From NCBI GenBank assembly GCA_016192065.1, contig JACPUX010000001.1:62001-126000 (forward strand): 64,000 bases of DNA, given 5' to 3'. The notes beneath the pieces were generated by a model, which did not search any database, was not told the origin of the DNA, and was given only the letters and a program-made list of their open reading frames with translations. The position numbers and the translations under genes were made by a program. Of this stretch, positions 46,350-60,231 are shown piece by piece (within the stretch, counting starts at the first letter, position 1; each line of letters starts with the position of its first letter). This stretch comes from Betaproteobacteria bacterium (GTDB lineage: Bacteria; Pseudomonadota; Gammaproteobacteria; Burkholderiales; Casimicrobiaceae).

Positions 46350-47716
46350 ACGGGCCCTTGCCCGACACGGCGATAGCGCGAGTCGCCGCCTTGGTCGATG
46401 CGGGCAGCATCGAGTTTTTGCCACAGCAGGAACAGAGCGTTCATCTGGCCCGCTGGGGCATGGCCGCGCGGCCGGGCGATGGCGTGCTGCTGGGGCGGGC
46501 CTGGGTACAAGGCGCGCCGGTTTCGGTAATCGTTCAGGAGGGGGATTTCCTGGGCGGTGCGGTCGGTGAAGTGCAGGCCGCGCGCATCGTCGCCGCGCTC
46601 GAAGAGGCGCGCGCGCTGGCCGACTCGGGGCAACTTGCGGGGGTGCTGTTCCTCTTCGACTCGGGTGGTGTGCGCTTGCATGAAGCCAATGCCGCGCTGG
46701 TGGGCCTCGCCCGCGTGCTCAAGGCCTGCTGCGCTTTGCGTGTCGCCGGGGTACCGCTGCTCAGTGTGCTCGGCGCGGGTACGAGCGCCTTTGGCGGTGC
46801 GGGGGTACTCGCCGCCTGCGGGAGCGCCGTTTTTTTGCACGAGCGCGCCAAACTCGGCGTTTCCGGCCCCAAGGTGCTGGAAACCCTGCTCGGGCGGAAC
46901 CGCTTCGATGCCGGCGACGCCCCTGGGGTCGCGCGTCTTTTCGGCGCCGCAGCGCGCATTGCCAGCGGACTCGCGCAGGCGCTGCCCGACGACGCCGTGC
47001 AGGCCCGCGATTTCCTCGCCCAGGCCTTGCGGCAGCGTCGGCGTCTGCGCGACGCACTCGATGCGACACAAGCCGATCTGGTGGTACGACTCACCTCCGC
47101 CAGGCGCGCACCCGCCCGCGCCGAGGCCTCCTGGCCGCTGGCGGGCACGGCGACACCTTGCGACGCGCTGGGCTGGCTGTGGCGCATAGGCGCAGGCGAG
47201 GTTTATGTGCTCCGTGCGGTGGCACCCGCCGCGCTGGCGCCAGAAACCGCTTTTGCCCTGGGCCTCGCCTTGCGCGACTTGGTGCGCCAGGCGCCTAGCG
47301 GCGCGACGCTATTCGTTCTGGAAGACTCCGCCGGCCACGAGGCCACCCTTGAGGCCGAGGCGCTGGGGCTCACCCACTTTCTCGCCTGGCTCGCCTTGTG
47401 CCACGCCGAAGTGCGTGCCCGCGGCGTGTCCACCATAGGGCTGCTCACCGGTTGCGGAATCTCCGCCGCCTTCTTCGCCAACGCCTTGCAGGCCGAAGCT
47501 TTGTTGGCGCTGCCCGAGGCGCGGGTGAAGCTCATGGAGGCGCGGGCCATGGAGCGCGTTACCGGTCTGTCTCGCCGCGAAATCGAGGCCCTGTTGGAGA
47601 ACGACCCGGTCTTTGGCCAACCGGCGCGCCACCTGCGGACCTGGAAGGCCCTGGCCGGCGAACTCGATCGCGTCGATGCTCAGCGCCTGACTGAACTCGC
47701 CGCGGCGATGAGCTGA
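46346..47716 (+). CDS. Fused malonate decarboxylase beta/gamma-like carboxyltransferase
   Basis: The 456-residue protein joins two crotonase-fold carboxyltransferase-like parts. The first (about residues 1-250) resembles MdcD: GAPVSVIVQEGDFLGGAVGEVQAARI (in parts), LFLFDSGGVRLHEANAAL and GGAGVLAACGS. The second (about 265-456) resembles MdcE, with LLTGCGISAAFFANALQAEALLALPEARVKLMEARAMERVT (in parts). Biotin-independent malonate decarboxylase needs MdcA, MdcC and others, which are not adjacent. Start is a GTG overlapping the tauE stop. The 3' end overlaps the convergent glycerate kinase by 37 bp. Confidence 0.75.
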   Translation: MNGPLPDTAIARVAALVDAGSIEFLPQQEQSVHLARWGMAARPGDGVLLGRAWVQGAPVSVIVQEGDFLGGAVGEVQAARIVAALEEARALADSGQLAGVLFLFDSGGVRLHEANAALVGLARVLKACCALRVAGVPLLSVLGAGTSAFGGAGVLAACGSAVFLHERAKLGVSGPKVLETLLGRNRFDAGDAPGVARLFGAAARIASGLAQALPDDAVQARDFLAQALRQRRRLRDALDATQADLVVRLTSARRAPARAEASWPLAGTATPCDALGWLWRIGAGEVYVLRAVAPAALAPETAFALGLALRDLVRQAPSGATLFVLEDSAGHEATLEAEALGLTHFLAWLALCHAEVRARGVSTIGLLTGCGISAAFFANALQAEALLALPEARVKLMEARAMERVTGLSRREIEALLENDPVFGQPARHLRTWKALAGELDRVDAQRLTELAAAMS

Positions 47717-48825
47717 GCCACTTCGATGGCCGTTGCGGTGAGGAGTGCCGGAGCTTCGGCCATGGCTTGCGCGAGCGACATCGGCCCGAAGGGCAAGGCG
47801 AAACACGCGGCGAAATGCTGGTGCAATTGCGCAAGGGCCTCGCGAGCACAACTCCCGGAGAGCAGCAGCGTCGGCACGCCGTGGCAGGCGGCATGCTGGG
47901 CAGCAACGAGTGGGGCCTTGCCCAGCAGGGTCTGAAGATCGCTGCGGCCTTCGCCGGTAATCAGCCAGTCGGCGCCGGCCAGGGCGACATCCAGCCCGGC
48001 GAGCTCGGCCACCACTTCCGCGCCCGAACGCAAACGCGCACCCAGCAGGAGTAGCGCAAAACCAAGTCCACCTGCGGCGCCCGCGCCGGGCAAGTGCATC
48101 ACCTTGCGGCCAAAGGCCGCCTCGCAAAGGCCGGCAAAGCGCTCGATCACCTGATCGAGCGCGCGGATCTCACCCTGAAGCACGCCTTTCTGCGGCCCGA
48201 AAACCGCCGTGGCTCCCAAGCTGCCGCAAAGCGGATTGCTGACATCGGACAGCACCGTGAGCCGGCAGCCTGCGAGACGCGAATCGAGCCCCGAGGTATC
48301 GACGCGCACGAGGTCGACCAGCGCTTCAGGTGTGGGTTCGAGCGCCGCACCCGCGGCATCGCGATAGACCACGCCCAGCGCGTGCAGAAACCCCGCGCCG
48401 CCATCGTTGGTGCTGCTGCCGCCCAGGGCAAAAAGGAGCTGTCGGTGCCCGGCATTCAGCGCCGCGCCGAGGAGTCCGCCCAGGCCACGCGTGTCGCGCC
48501 GGGTTGCCGCCAGCGCCATGGCCTCGGCATCGGTGATGGGCACTACCTGGGCCACCTCGAGCAGCGCCGCGCTTGCGCCCTCCCAGCGCACTTCGCCCCA
48601 AGCGGCGCGGCGCGCGCCGCCGGCAGCGCCGCGCACCGTGGCGAAACACCGCTGCCCGCCACCGCGCAGAACCGCTTCGAGCGTGCCTTCGCCACCATCA
48701 GCGAGCGGCACTTCCAGCACCTGCGCCTCGGGCCAGACGTGGCGCAGTCCGGTGGCGATCGCCGCGGCCACCTCGGCGGCGCTCAATGAGCCTTTGAAGG
48801 AGTCCGGTGCGACGACCAGGCGCAT
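47680..48825 (-). CDS. Glycerate 2-kinase (GlxK/GarK family)
   Basis: The 381-residue cytoplasmic kinase starts at 48825 with MRLVVAPDSFKGSLSAAEVAAAI, the family N-terminus. Further motifs are VPLADGGEGTLEAVL, LFALGGSSTNDGGAGFLHALG and LPGAGAAGGLGFALLLLGA. It phosphorylates D-glycerate using ATP, feeding glycolysis. It lies 13 bp after Sua5 in a minus-strand cluster. No other glyoxylate genes are nearby. Confidence 0.9.
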   Translation of the reverse strand: MRLVVAPDSFKGSLSAAEVAAAIATGLRHVWPEAQVLEVPLADGGEGTLEAVLRGGGQRCFATVRGAAGGARRAAWGEVRWEGASAALLEVAQVVPITDAEAMALAATRRDTRGLGGLLGAALNAGHRQLLFALGGSSTNDGGAGFLHALGVVYRDAAGAALEPTPEALVDLVRVDTSGLDSRLAGCRLTVLSDVSNPLCGSLGATAVFGPQKGVLQGEIRALDQVIERFAGLCEAAFGRKVMHLPGAGAAGGLGFALLLLGARLRSGAEVVAELAGLDVALAGADWLITGEGRSDLQTLLGKAPLVAAQHAACHGVPTLLLSGSCAREALAQLHQHFAACFALPFGPMSLAQAMAEAPALLTATAIEVAQLIAAASSVRR

Positions 48826-48838
48826 GGTGGACCGGCGA

Positions 48839-49795
48839 TCAACGCGTGGTGGCGCGGCGCAGTCGGTCATTGACCGCCTCCCAGGCCGGTGTGGCCGGTG
48901 GCGCTTCGACCAGAATGCGCGTGGCGCCGGAGGTGTCGAGCAGGCGCAGCGCGGCGTAAAGCTCGCGCGCATAGTCCTCGGGAGCGTCGGGCGCGACCAG
49001 CCACAACCCTGGAAACCCTTGGGGCGCGGGGCTACGCGCCCAGACCGCGAGCTCCGGCGCGAGCGCGCTGGAAAAAGCGGCCAGTTGCGCGGCGCTGGCG
49101 AGATCCGTGGGCGTGTGCGGCGCGTAATGTTGGGCCAGGGTTCCGGAAGCGCGCGGCGCGGACACCCCCGGCGCGGCCGGGGCATAACCCAACACCTCGG
49201 CCAAGGCACTCGCGGCGATGCCTCCGGGGCGCAGGAGCACGGCCCGTCCGCTGGTGAAATCGATGATGGTCGATTCGATACCCACGGCACAGGGACCGCC
49301 ATCCAGAATGAGCGGCAGAGTCGCCCCGAACTCCTGCGCCACGTGCGCCGCCGTGGTCGGACTCACTCGGCCGTAGCGATTGGCCGAAGGCGCGGCGATG
49401 CCGCCGCCAAAGGCTGCCAGCAGGGCCTGCGCCACGGGGTGCGCGGGCACGCGCAAGCCCACGCTTGGCTGCCCGCCGGTGACGGCGTCGGGCACGGCTT
49501 CGCGCTTGGGCAGGATGAGCGTCAAAGGGCCCGGCCAGAAGCGCGCGGCCAGCGCGTCGGCCGCGGGCGGGATACCTTCGGCCCATTGCGGCAACTGGCC
49601 GGCATCGGCCAAATGCACGATCAGCGGGTGGTCCGCCGGGCGGCCCTTGGCCGCGAAGATTTTGGCCACGGCTTGGGGACTGCTCGCGTCCGCGCCCAGG
49701 CCATAAACGGTTTCCGTGGGGAAAGCCACCAATTCGCCCGCGCGCAGCAGCCGCGCGGCGTCACGAAGCGCGGTGGCGTCGGCCGCGCGAATCAT
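48839..49795 (-). CDS. L-threonylcarbamoyladenylate synthase (Sua5 type)
   Basis: The 318-residue protein has the YrdC core (GELVAFPTETVYGLGADASSPQAVAKIFAAKGRPADHPL in parts) which makes threonylcarbamoyl-AMP for the t6A37 modification of tRNA, and an additional C-terminal Sua5 domain of about 110 residues. The substrate pocket segment GPLTLILPKREAVP is present. Its start overlaps the LpxL stop in an ATGA, coupling it to lipid A genes; the coupling is not mechanistically explained. Confidence 0.9.
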   Translation of the reverse strand: MIRAADATALRDAARLLRAGELVAFPTETVYGLGADASSPQAVAKIFAAKGRPADHPLIVHLADAGQLPQWAEGIPPAADALAARFWPGPLTLILPKREAVPDAVTGGQPSVGLRVPAHPVAQALLAAFGGGIAAPSANRYGRVSPTTAAHVAQEFGATLPLILDGGPCAVGIESTIIDFTSGRAVLLRPGGIAASALAEVLGYAPAAPGVSAPRASGTLAQHYAPHTPTDLASAAQLAAFSSALAPELAVWARSPAPQGFPGLWLVAPDAPEDYARELYAALRLLDTSGATRILVEAPPATPAWEAVNDRLRRATTR

Positions 49796-50664
49796 GAATA
49801 GATCCTCGGCTCGCCCGGCGGACGGGTCTTGAAACGCTTGTGCAGCCAGAAATATTGTTCGGGCATTTCCCTCACCCGCTCTTCAATGAAGGCATTCATG
49901 CGGCGCGCATCGGCCACATCATCGCCACTGGGAAAATTCTCCCACGCTGGGTAGAAGCGCACGACATAGCCGCCTCCCCGAGGAAGCTGGCGGGTGACGC
50001 AGGGCACCACGCGCGCGCCGCCCACGGCGGCCAGGCGCGACAGCCCGGTGATGGTGGCCGCGGGCACGCCGAAAAAAGGCACGAACACGGCGTCGCGCGG
50101 TCCATAATCGAGATCAGGCAGGTAGTAGAGCATTCCAACTTCGCGCAGGGCGCGAAGCACCGGGCGGATGCCGTCCTGGCGCGAGAACAGCGTGACATTG
50201 CCGAAACGCTCGCGTCCCCGGCGGATGGCGGCATCGAGGGCGCGGTTCTTTTGTTTGGAATAGATCGAGGCGCCGGGAAACTCGCAGACGATGCGAGTGC
50301 CGGCGGCGTCGAGGCCCACGAAGTGCGGCGCGAACAATAGGGTCGGTGTCGCCGCCGCGTCGCGCCAATGATGCAAGCCCTCGAAGCGGATCTTTTCCAT
50401 CAGCCTCTCGCGGCTCGCCCACCACAGGAAGCCGCGCTCGAAGGCGGCCTGGGTGAAGTCCCGGAAGTGCTGTTTCAGAATGTGGCGTCGCTCGGTATCG
50501 GATAGCTCAGGCAGCGTTAGCCGCAGATTGGTTTCGCCCACCCGCCGCCGCTCTGTCGCGAGGTAAAACAGGAGCCCGCCCAAGGCCCGCGCGAGCGCCA
50601 CCTGGCCGCGATAAGGCAGTAGATGCAGCAACCACAGAAAGTTGATGACCAGGCGAGCGGCCAC
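49792..50664 (-). CDS. LpxL-family lipid A acyltransferase (first of tandem pair)
   Basis: The 290-residue membrane-associated protein belongs to the lysophospholipid/lipid A acyltransferases of the HtrB/LpxL type. The catalytic H-x4-D motif is visible as APHFVGLD near residue 115, and the second block is GMLYYLPDLDYGPRD. An N-terminal hydrophobic anchor is present. It uses acyl-ACP to add secondary chains to lipid A at the inner membrane. One base separates it from the second acyltransferase. Which chain each adds is unknown. Confidence 0.85.
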   Translation of the reverse strand: MAARLVINFLWLLHLLPYRGQVALARALGGLLFYLATERRRVGETNLRLTLPELSDTERRHILKQHFRDFTQAAFERGFLWWASRERLMEKIRFEGLHHWRDAAATPTLLFAPHFVGLDAAGTRIVCEFPGASIYSKQKNRALDAAIRRGRERFGNVTLFSRQDGIRPVLRALREVGMLYYLPDLDYGPRDAVFVPFFGVPAATITGLSRLAAVGGARVVPCVTRQLPRGGGYVVRFYPAWENFPSGDDVADARRMNAFIEERVREMPEQYFWLHKRFKTRPPGEPRIYS

Positions 50665-50665
50665 G

Positions 50666-51526
50666 TCATTTCGCCGGCGGCGGGGTCACTCCGGCCGGTA
50701 CTTTGTACCGGTTGTAGGACCAGAGATATTGTTCAGGCTGGCGCGCAATCGTCGCTTCGAGTTCAGCGTTCATGGTCCGCGCCGCCGCCTCCAGGGTGCC
50801 CTGCAGCGGCGTTTTCAGCAGCCGCAGTCGCACCACGAAACCGCGCCCTTTGGGCAGGCGTTCGGCATAGCCCATGGCGATGGCCGCACCGGTGGCCTGA
50901 GAGAGCTTAATCGCTAGAGTCATGGTATAGGCCGGGCGCCCGAAAAACTCTACCCACACGCCTTCGCCGCGGCCAGGCGCCTGATCCGGCAGGACGCCGA
51001 TGGCCTCGCCCTTCTTGAGTGCGCGCAAGAGCGCGCGCACGCCGCGCATATCCGCGCCGACCAGCTTGCTGCCGTCGCGCTCGCGCCCGGCGCGCATCAA
51101 GGGATCCAGCCAGGCGAGCTTCGGTCGGCGATACATCGCGGTCATGGGAAACCGATGCCCACAGTATTGCCCGACGATTTCCCAGGAGCCCAGATGCGGC
51201 ACCGCGACGATCAAGCCCTTGCCCTGAGCATAGGCTTGCTCGACTTCGGCCCAATGCTCATCGGCCTGCGTCCAGGCCTCGATTCTTTCGCGCGGACTCT
51301 GCCAAACCGCGATCGCTTCGAGCCCCGCTTTGCCGGTTTCGGCCGCGGCGGCGCGCGCCACACGCTGCAAATGCCCGCGCGCCAAGCCGCTCTGGGCAAG
51401 GTTTTCGGTGAGGCGCCGGGCAAAGCGCGGGCTCAAGCGAAAGGCCATCCGCCCAGCCAAGGCGCCGAAAGCATGAATCCAGGAGAGCGGCATACGCCCG
51501 AGCGGGCGCAGGAGCAATTGCAGCAT
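50666..51526 (-). CDS. LpxL-family lipid A acyltransferase (second of tandem pair)
   Basis: This 286-residue paralogue has the same fold with VPHLGSWEIVGQYCG, showing the H-x4-E version of the catalytic motif, and GEAIGVLPDQAPGRGEGVWVEFFGRPAYT (in parts). Late acyltransferases in E. coli (LpxL, LpxM) show this H-x4-E form, unlike the H-x4-D of its neighbour. The gene starts the minus-strand cluster and diverges from metK with a 152-bp spacing. A Shine-Dalgarno-like site was not critical to the start choice. Confidence 0.86.
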   Translation of the reverse strand: MLQLLLRPLGRMPLSWIHAFGALAGRMAFRLSPRFARRLTENLAQSGLARGHLQRVARAAAAETGKAGLEAIAVWQSPRERIEAWTQADEHWAEVEQAYAQGKGLIVAVPHLGSWEIVGQYCGHRFPMTAMYRRPKLAWLDPLMRAGRERDGSKLVGADMRGVRALLRALKKGEAIGVLPDQAPGRGEGVWVEFFGRPAYTMTLAIKLSQATGAAIAMGYAERLPKGRGFVVRLRLLKTPLQGTLEAAARTMNAELEATIARQPEQYLWSYNRYKVPAGVTPPPAK

Positions 51527-51678
51527 CAGCGTTCGCGCCTAGGATTCACTGCGCATCGCGGGCCACGCCGTAGCTTGCTGGCCAGTCGCGGCCGGAGCGC
51601 CCGTAGGCGGGAGATCGGTAGATTTGGTAACATTGCGAGGTTTGGCGCCCGTTCAGGCGCATTTGCTTAGAGGCGATG

Positions 51679-52841
<1,163 letters not shown>

Positions 52842-52845
<4 letters not shown>

Positions 52846-53558
52846 GACCGGCGAGACCGAATCTTCGCCACTTTGCGGTTCATCAAGTGGCGAACGACGT
52901 GGCGAAAGAGCCACGCCTTGAAGCCCGAAAGGTTGCTTCCGTGGCGTGAATAGAAGGCATCGGGGTCTTCGAAGACGCCAAAGTCCTGGTTCACCCCGGT
53001 CTGCTGAATGGCGGTATCAGTTCCCCGCCATTCGATCGCCGGGGCAGGCCACTGGTCCGTGCCCACCGCGTAGCCGAGCATGCAACGCGCGCCGGCCGGC
53101 GCAATCCGGCGCACGCCGTCAAGGTAGGGCTGGTCCAGAATGACGCCCTCCAGAGCGACCCAACCCACCTCGCCTTTCACCTCCACCCAAGTGTGCAAGA
53201 TGTTTTCCGGCGCAAGCACGTAGAATAGGCCGCTGACCACGCCCTTCTGCAACCGCTTGTGGATGGTCGCCCCGTGCAGGCGGCAGGGGATGCCGGCGGC
53301 ACGCAGCAGGGCCATCAGAAGAACGGCTTTGGTGTTGCATTGACCGTAGCCGTCCTGCAAGACACGCGAGGCAGGCAGGTTGTCGCGCTCGTTGTAGCCG
53401 AAGGCGATTTCGTCGCGCATGTAGCGGTAGATCGCGCCGACGCGCTCGAATTCGGGCAGCTCGCGCCAGCCGCGCGCGGAGACGAGATGCAGGATGGCGG
53501 GGGTCTGCCAGTCGAGCAGCGGGGTGGCTTGCAGCAGGGCAGTGTCGTCGCGTTTCAT
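52842..53558 (-). CDS. Transglutaminase-like cysteine protease-fold protein
   Basis: The 238-residue protein has the transglutaminase-like core: [31 protein letters not shown] (in parts) with the catalytic Cys, and [25 protein letters not shown] with the His. The usual order Cys-His-Asp is preserved. No signal peptide is seen, so it is probably cytoplasmic. Bacterial relatives are often of unknown function. It is convergent with metK (4-bp overlap) and divergent from the MerR gene. Confidence 0.8.
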
Positions 53559-53686
53559 GTTTGCTCCTTTCGGGCATGGGCAAAGGCGATTGCTCGGCGA
53601 TCTCGGGCGCTTCGCATCGCCATCGGTTCAAGAACCCGTCATTGAAAACCATGGAGCGGCTGCAGGGTCAAGCGCCTATAATGGCC

Positions 53687-53692
53687 TTTGTA
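53687..53692 (+). promoter_or_regulatory. -10 element of the CadR-like MerR gene
   Basis: A perfect TATAAT lies 17 bases before the ATG at 53710, with GGGGGCGG as a likely ribosome site between. No good -35 hexamer is found at 16-19 bp, which would fit an activator- or MerR-type promoter. The operator could not be defined. Confidence 0.6.
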
Positions 53693-53709
53693 CGCGATTG
53701 GGGGGCGGC

Positions 53710-54167
53710 ATGCGCATCGGAGAGTTGAGCCGGATCACCGGCGTGGACATCGAAACCATCCGCTACTACGAGAAGCTTGGACTGATGCCCCGACCCGATC
53801 GATCACCCAATGGCTACCGGAGTTACCGGCCAGAGCATTTGGAGCGGCTTTCTTTCATCCGCCACTGCCGGGCCCTCGATGTGCCACTGACCGAGATCGG
53901 GCGGCTGCTGGACTTTGTCGCCCGGCCCGCAGCCGACTGCGGTGACATCGATCAACTGATCGACCAACAACTCACTCGCGTACGCGCGCGGCTGAAATCG
54001 ATGCGTGCGCTGGAGAAACAGCTCGCGGCACTGAGAACGCGCTGCGGCCGGCCTCACGACGCCGCTGCTTGCGGCATCCTTCAGGAACTGGTGGCGGCCG
54101 CGCAGGGCGAAGCCTGCGCCTGTCATGGCAACACTTCGTGGACCATTGGTGGGCGAGCGGCAAGCCG

Positions 54168-54171
<4 letters not shown>
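53710..54171 (+). CDS. CadR/ZntR-like MerR metal-responsive regulator
   Basis: The 153-residue protein starts at 53710 with MRIGELSRITGVDIETIRYYEKLGLM, the MerR helix-turn-helix with the typical YYEK signature. The metal site is suggested by Cys residues in AADCGDIDQL (about residue 78), RTRCGRPHDAAACGIL and the tail EACACHGN, an arrangement like CadR/PbrR cadmium or lead sensors. It is convergent with the czc genes and its stop overlaps the czcA stop in a CTAG. Regulation of czc by it is likely but unproven. Confidence 0.82.
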
Positions 54172-57350
<3,179 letters not shown>

Positions 57351-57362
57351 GATCGATTCACC

Positions 57363-58931
57363 TCAGTGTGCATGGCCGCCGGCGGCGGCCTTGGCGGTCG
57401 ACAGCCGGATCAGGTAGGCGCCCTGGCTGACGACGCGTTGGCCGGGTTCGATGCCGTCGAGGATGGCGATGCGCGTGCCGTCGCGTGCGCCGGTGCGCAC
57501 GATGCGGCGTTCGAAGCTTTCACCGCCGGTCTGCACATAGACGGCCTGCGTGCCGTTTTCGTCCTGGACGGCGCTGGCGGGTATCAGCACCGCTTCCTGT
57601 CCCGCGCCAGCATATAGGTGTGCCTTGGCGGTCATGCCGAGGCGCAAGTTGCCTTCGGGGTTGGCGAATTCAAAGATCGCCGGGACGGTGCGCGTGTTGG
57701 CATCGACCACGCCGCCGACGGCAATCAACCGACCGTTCTTTCCGGCCTCGATGACGAAGGGCTGCGCGAAGCCATCGACCGAGAATGCGGCGCCGCTGGG
57801 TTTGCCGAGGCGGCCGATCTCGCTTTCCGGCACGCGTGCTTCCAGCCACAGCCGTTCCGTGTTGGCGACGTGGAACAGCAGCGCGCCTTCGGCAACGAAG
57901 GCGCCCGGCGCCACGGCAACATCGGCCAGCGTGCCATCGATGGGCGCGCGGATGGCAATGCCGCCCGTTCCGCCCAACTGGCCCAGCCGCGCCTGCGCGG
58001 CTTTCGCTTCGGCCTCGGCGATGCGCTCGCCGACGCGCGCCTCAAGCAGGCGCTTCTCGGGCACGGCTTCGTCCTTGAACAGCGCCTCCATGCGCTCGCG
58101 TTCACGCCGCGCCTGTTCGAGCGCAATCTTCGCCTTGCCGGTCGCCGCTTCCAGCGTCGCCAGGTCGGTCTCGCCGCCGAGGCGCGGTGCAAGGGTAGCC
58201 AACACTTGGCCTTTCTTGACCGTCTGGCCGACCCGCGGGAAGGCGCTGGCCGGATGCAGCACGCCGGCCGCCGGTGCCGTCAGCAGCGCTTCGCCATCGG
58301 GCTGCGCCTTGATCGTCGCCGTGGCAACGACCGAAATCCGCGCGCGGCCAATGACCGCCTCGGCCGTGGCGAAGTCGATCTTCCACTGCTGTTCCTTGGT
58401 GAAGGCGATGCCCTCATCGTCATGGCCGTGGTCGTGCTCGGCTTGTGCCGCCTTCGCATCGGCGAAGATCGTCACCGCCCCAAGCTCGTGGACGATGCTG
58501 CCGGCCGGCGTTTCGAGGATGAGCGCCAGTACGCGTTCCCCTCCGGACTGGGCTGTCACGCTCGGCTTGAAGATGCCGGGCACATCTGGGGCGTCGGCAA
58601 CGAAGCGCTCCTCCGGGGCGCCGCCGCCCGAGAGCACCACGGTAAGCCTGCCTTGCCTCACCGGCTTGAAGTCGGCAAGCCAGGTGAAGTGGGCGACGAA
58701 GGTCGCGGTCTGGCCGACGACGAGGTTGGGAAACTCCACGTAGAGTTCGGTCTGGGCGCCGAAGTGGGTTCTCTTTTCGCCTTCGGGTCCGTGGTCGGCA
58801 TGGTCAGTGTGGCCGGCGGCTTGGGTCGTGGCGCCGTGGTCGTGGCCGCCGCTGGCGGTTTTTTTCTCGCCGCAGCCGGTGAATAGCAGTGCAGCGATCA
58901 GCGCCGCGAGCAGTCTGGATGAGGTTTTCAT
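57363..58931 (-). CDS. czcB: RND efflux periplasmic adaptor (CzcB family)
   Basis: The 522-residue adaptor is a lipoprotein: MKTSSRLLAALIAALLFTGCGEKK has the lipobox with Cys20. A His/Asp-rich stretch (HDHGATTQAAGHTDHADHGP in parts) just after it could bind metal. An additional N-terminal domain of about 130 residues precedes the lipoyl-like and barrel domains (LTAPAAGVLHPASAFPRVGQTVKKGQVLA in parts). The start at 58931 is preferred over a longer frame with no lipobox. The stop lies 12 bp before czcA. Confidence 0.9.
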   Translation of the reverse strand: MKTSSRLLAALIAALLFTGCGEKKTASGGHDHGATTQAAGHTDHADHGPEGEKRTHFGAQTELYVEFPNLVVGQTATFVAHFTWLADFKPVRQGRLTVVLSGGGAPEERFVADAPDVPGIFKPSVTAQSGGERVLALILETPAGSIVHELGAVTIFADAKAAQAEHDHGHDDEGIAFTKEQQWKIDFATAEAVIGRARISVVATATIKAQPDGEALLTAPAAGVLHPASAFPRVGQTVKKGQVLATLAPRLGGETDLATLEAATGKAKIALEQARRERERMEALFKDEAVPEKRLLEARVGERIAEAEAKAAQARLGQLGGTGGIAIRAPIDGTLADVAVAPGAFVAEGALLFHVANTERLWLEARVPESEIGRLGKPSGAAFSVDGFAQPFVIEAGKNGRLIAVGGVVDANTRTVPAIFEFANPEGNLRLGMTAKAHLYAGAGQEAVLIPASAVQDENGTQAVYVQTGGESFERRIVRTGARDGTRIAILDGIEPGQRVVSQGAYLIRLSTAKAAAGGHAH

Positions 58932-60130
58932 TGCGGGTGGTTTCCGGTCAATTGGTCGAGTTCGATGCGCGCGGCCCGGGCCTTCCATTCGAGGTCGAGG
59001 GCCGTGAGTTCGGCCTCCAGCGCACCTTTGTACGCATCCAGCAGTTCAAGCACGGTGGATTCGCCGGCCCGGTAGGCGCTCTCGGCGATGTGCACCAGCT
59101 CAGCCGAAGGGGCGACGGCTTCCGCGCGATAACGCGTGGCGGCGGCGATCAGTTGCGTAGCCTGCCGGTGCAGACCCAGCAACTCCCCTTCTGCGTGCTG
59201 GCGGGTCAGGCTCAGTTCAGCCTGCGCAGCCTGGGCTTGCGCCGCAGCGCGGCGGTTTTTGGCTTGCTGTCGGTCGAATAGCGGGAGGCTGAAAGATAAC
59301 ATCAGCAGATTGCCGTGGTCACGCTGCGGCCCATCCACCAACTGCTTGCGCCCCACCCCGACGGTTAGTTCGGGAAGGTTGCGCTGGGCGGCGGCCCTTT
59401 CGTTTTGCGCTGCATCGACAAGAGCGGATAAGGCCGCGAACTCCGGTCGAGCCATCAGTTGGGTCTGCAGGGCAGGCAGGGCTTGTGGTGACTCCGGCAG
59501 GAGTTTCCCGGCTATACCCTCTTCCGGGGAGCGACCGATCAGGGCGGCCAGGCGTGCGCGACTGCGTTCCTCCCCGGCGCGAAACTCGGCAAGCTTCGCT
59601 TCGGCGCTGCGCTGTTCGCGGGCCAGACGCCGCCGGTCGTAGCCGGAGACCTCGCCGGCTTTGGCCAGTTTGGCCACCACGGTGTCGATATGTCCAAATC
59701 GCTCCGTCCAGGCACTGACTGCGCGGGTCTGTTCCTGCTGGCGCAGCAATTCATGGAAAACCAGGCGCAGTTCGGCGCTGCGCTGGTTTTGCCGGGCGCG
59801 ATTTTCGGCTTCGGTGGCGCGGATGCGATGACGGGCTGCTGTTTCGCGCAATCCGCGCCGGCCGGAAATATCGACGGCTTGATTGAGTTGCCAGGTACGC
59901 TCAGCGGCAGTCCCGGTTCTGTCCTGATTCAATTCCAGCGTCGGATTGCTCCAGGTTCCGGCTTCGAGCAAATCCGCTTCGGCTTCGCCGCGACGGGCTT
60001 GTTGCAGTTCGGAAATTTCCGGGCGGGACAGTCCCAGACGCAGGGCTTCGCTTTCGGTCAGACCGGCCGACCAGGCAGGGGTGGCCAAAACAGCGAGCAA
60101 TAGCGCGCACGACAAACCATAGGAATACAT
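58928..60130 (-). CDS. czcC: Outer membrane efflux protein (CzcC/TolC family)
   Basis: The 400-residue exporter has a signal peptide (SCALLLAVLATPAWSAG) and two repeats of the OEP type with long coiled-coil helices (LRLGLSRPEISELQQARRGEAEADLLEAG in parts and the repeat at PEFAALSALVDAAQNER). Start at 60130 follows a GAGGA site. It forms the outer membrane channel of the tripartite pump. Its stop overlaps the czcB start in an ATGA. Confidence 0.9.
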   Translation of the reverse strand: MYSYGLSCALLLAVLATPAWSAGLTESEALRLGLSRPEISELQQARRGEAEADLLEAGTWSNPTLELNQDRTGTAAERTWQLNQAVDISGRRGLRETAARHRIRATEAENRARQNQRSAELRLVFHELLRQQEQTRAVSAWTERFGHIDTVVAKLAKAGEVSGYDRRRLAREQRSAEAKLAEFRAGEERSRARLAALIGRSPEEGIAGKLLPESPQALPALQTQLMARPEFAALSALVDAAQNERAAAQRNLPELTVGVGRKQLVDGPQRDHGNLLMLSFSLPLFDRQQAKNRRAAAQAQAAQAELSLTRQHAEGELLGLHRQATQLIAAATRYRAEAVAPSAELVHIAESAYRAGESTVLELLDAYKGALEAELTALDLEWKARAARIELDQLTGNHPQ

Positions 60131-60231
60131 CGAAATCCTCGTGAAGAAAGCGTCGGATTTCGACGGGACGCGCACCCGCCACTGCGGGCCTAGTGCGGCC
60201 AGTTAATCGGTCTGGGGAGTGTCCCGTCGGC

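Noticed and set aside
51527-51678. Possible SAM-sensing riboswitch before metK
   Set aside because: A short GCGCC stem is present but none of the conserved cores of the known SAM or SAH riboswitch classes is visible.
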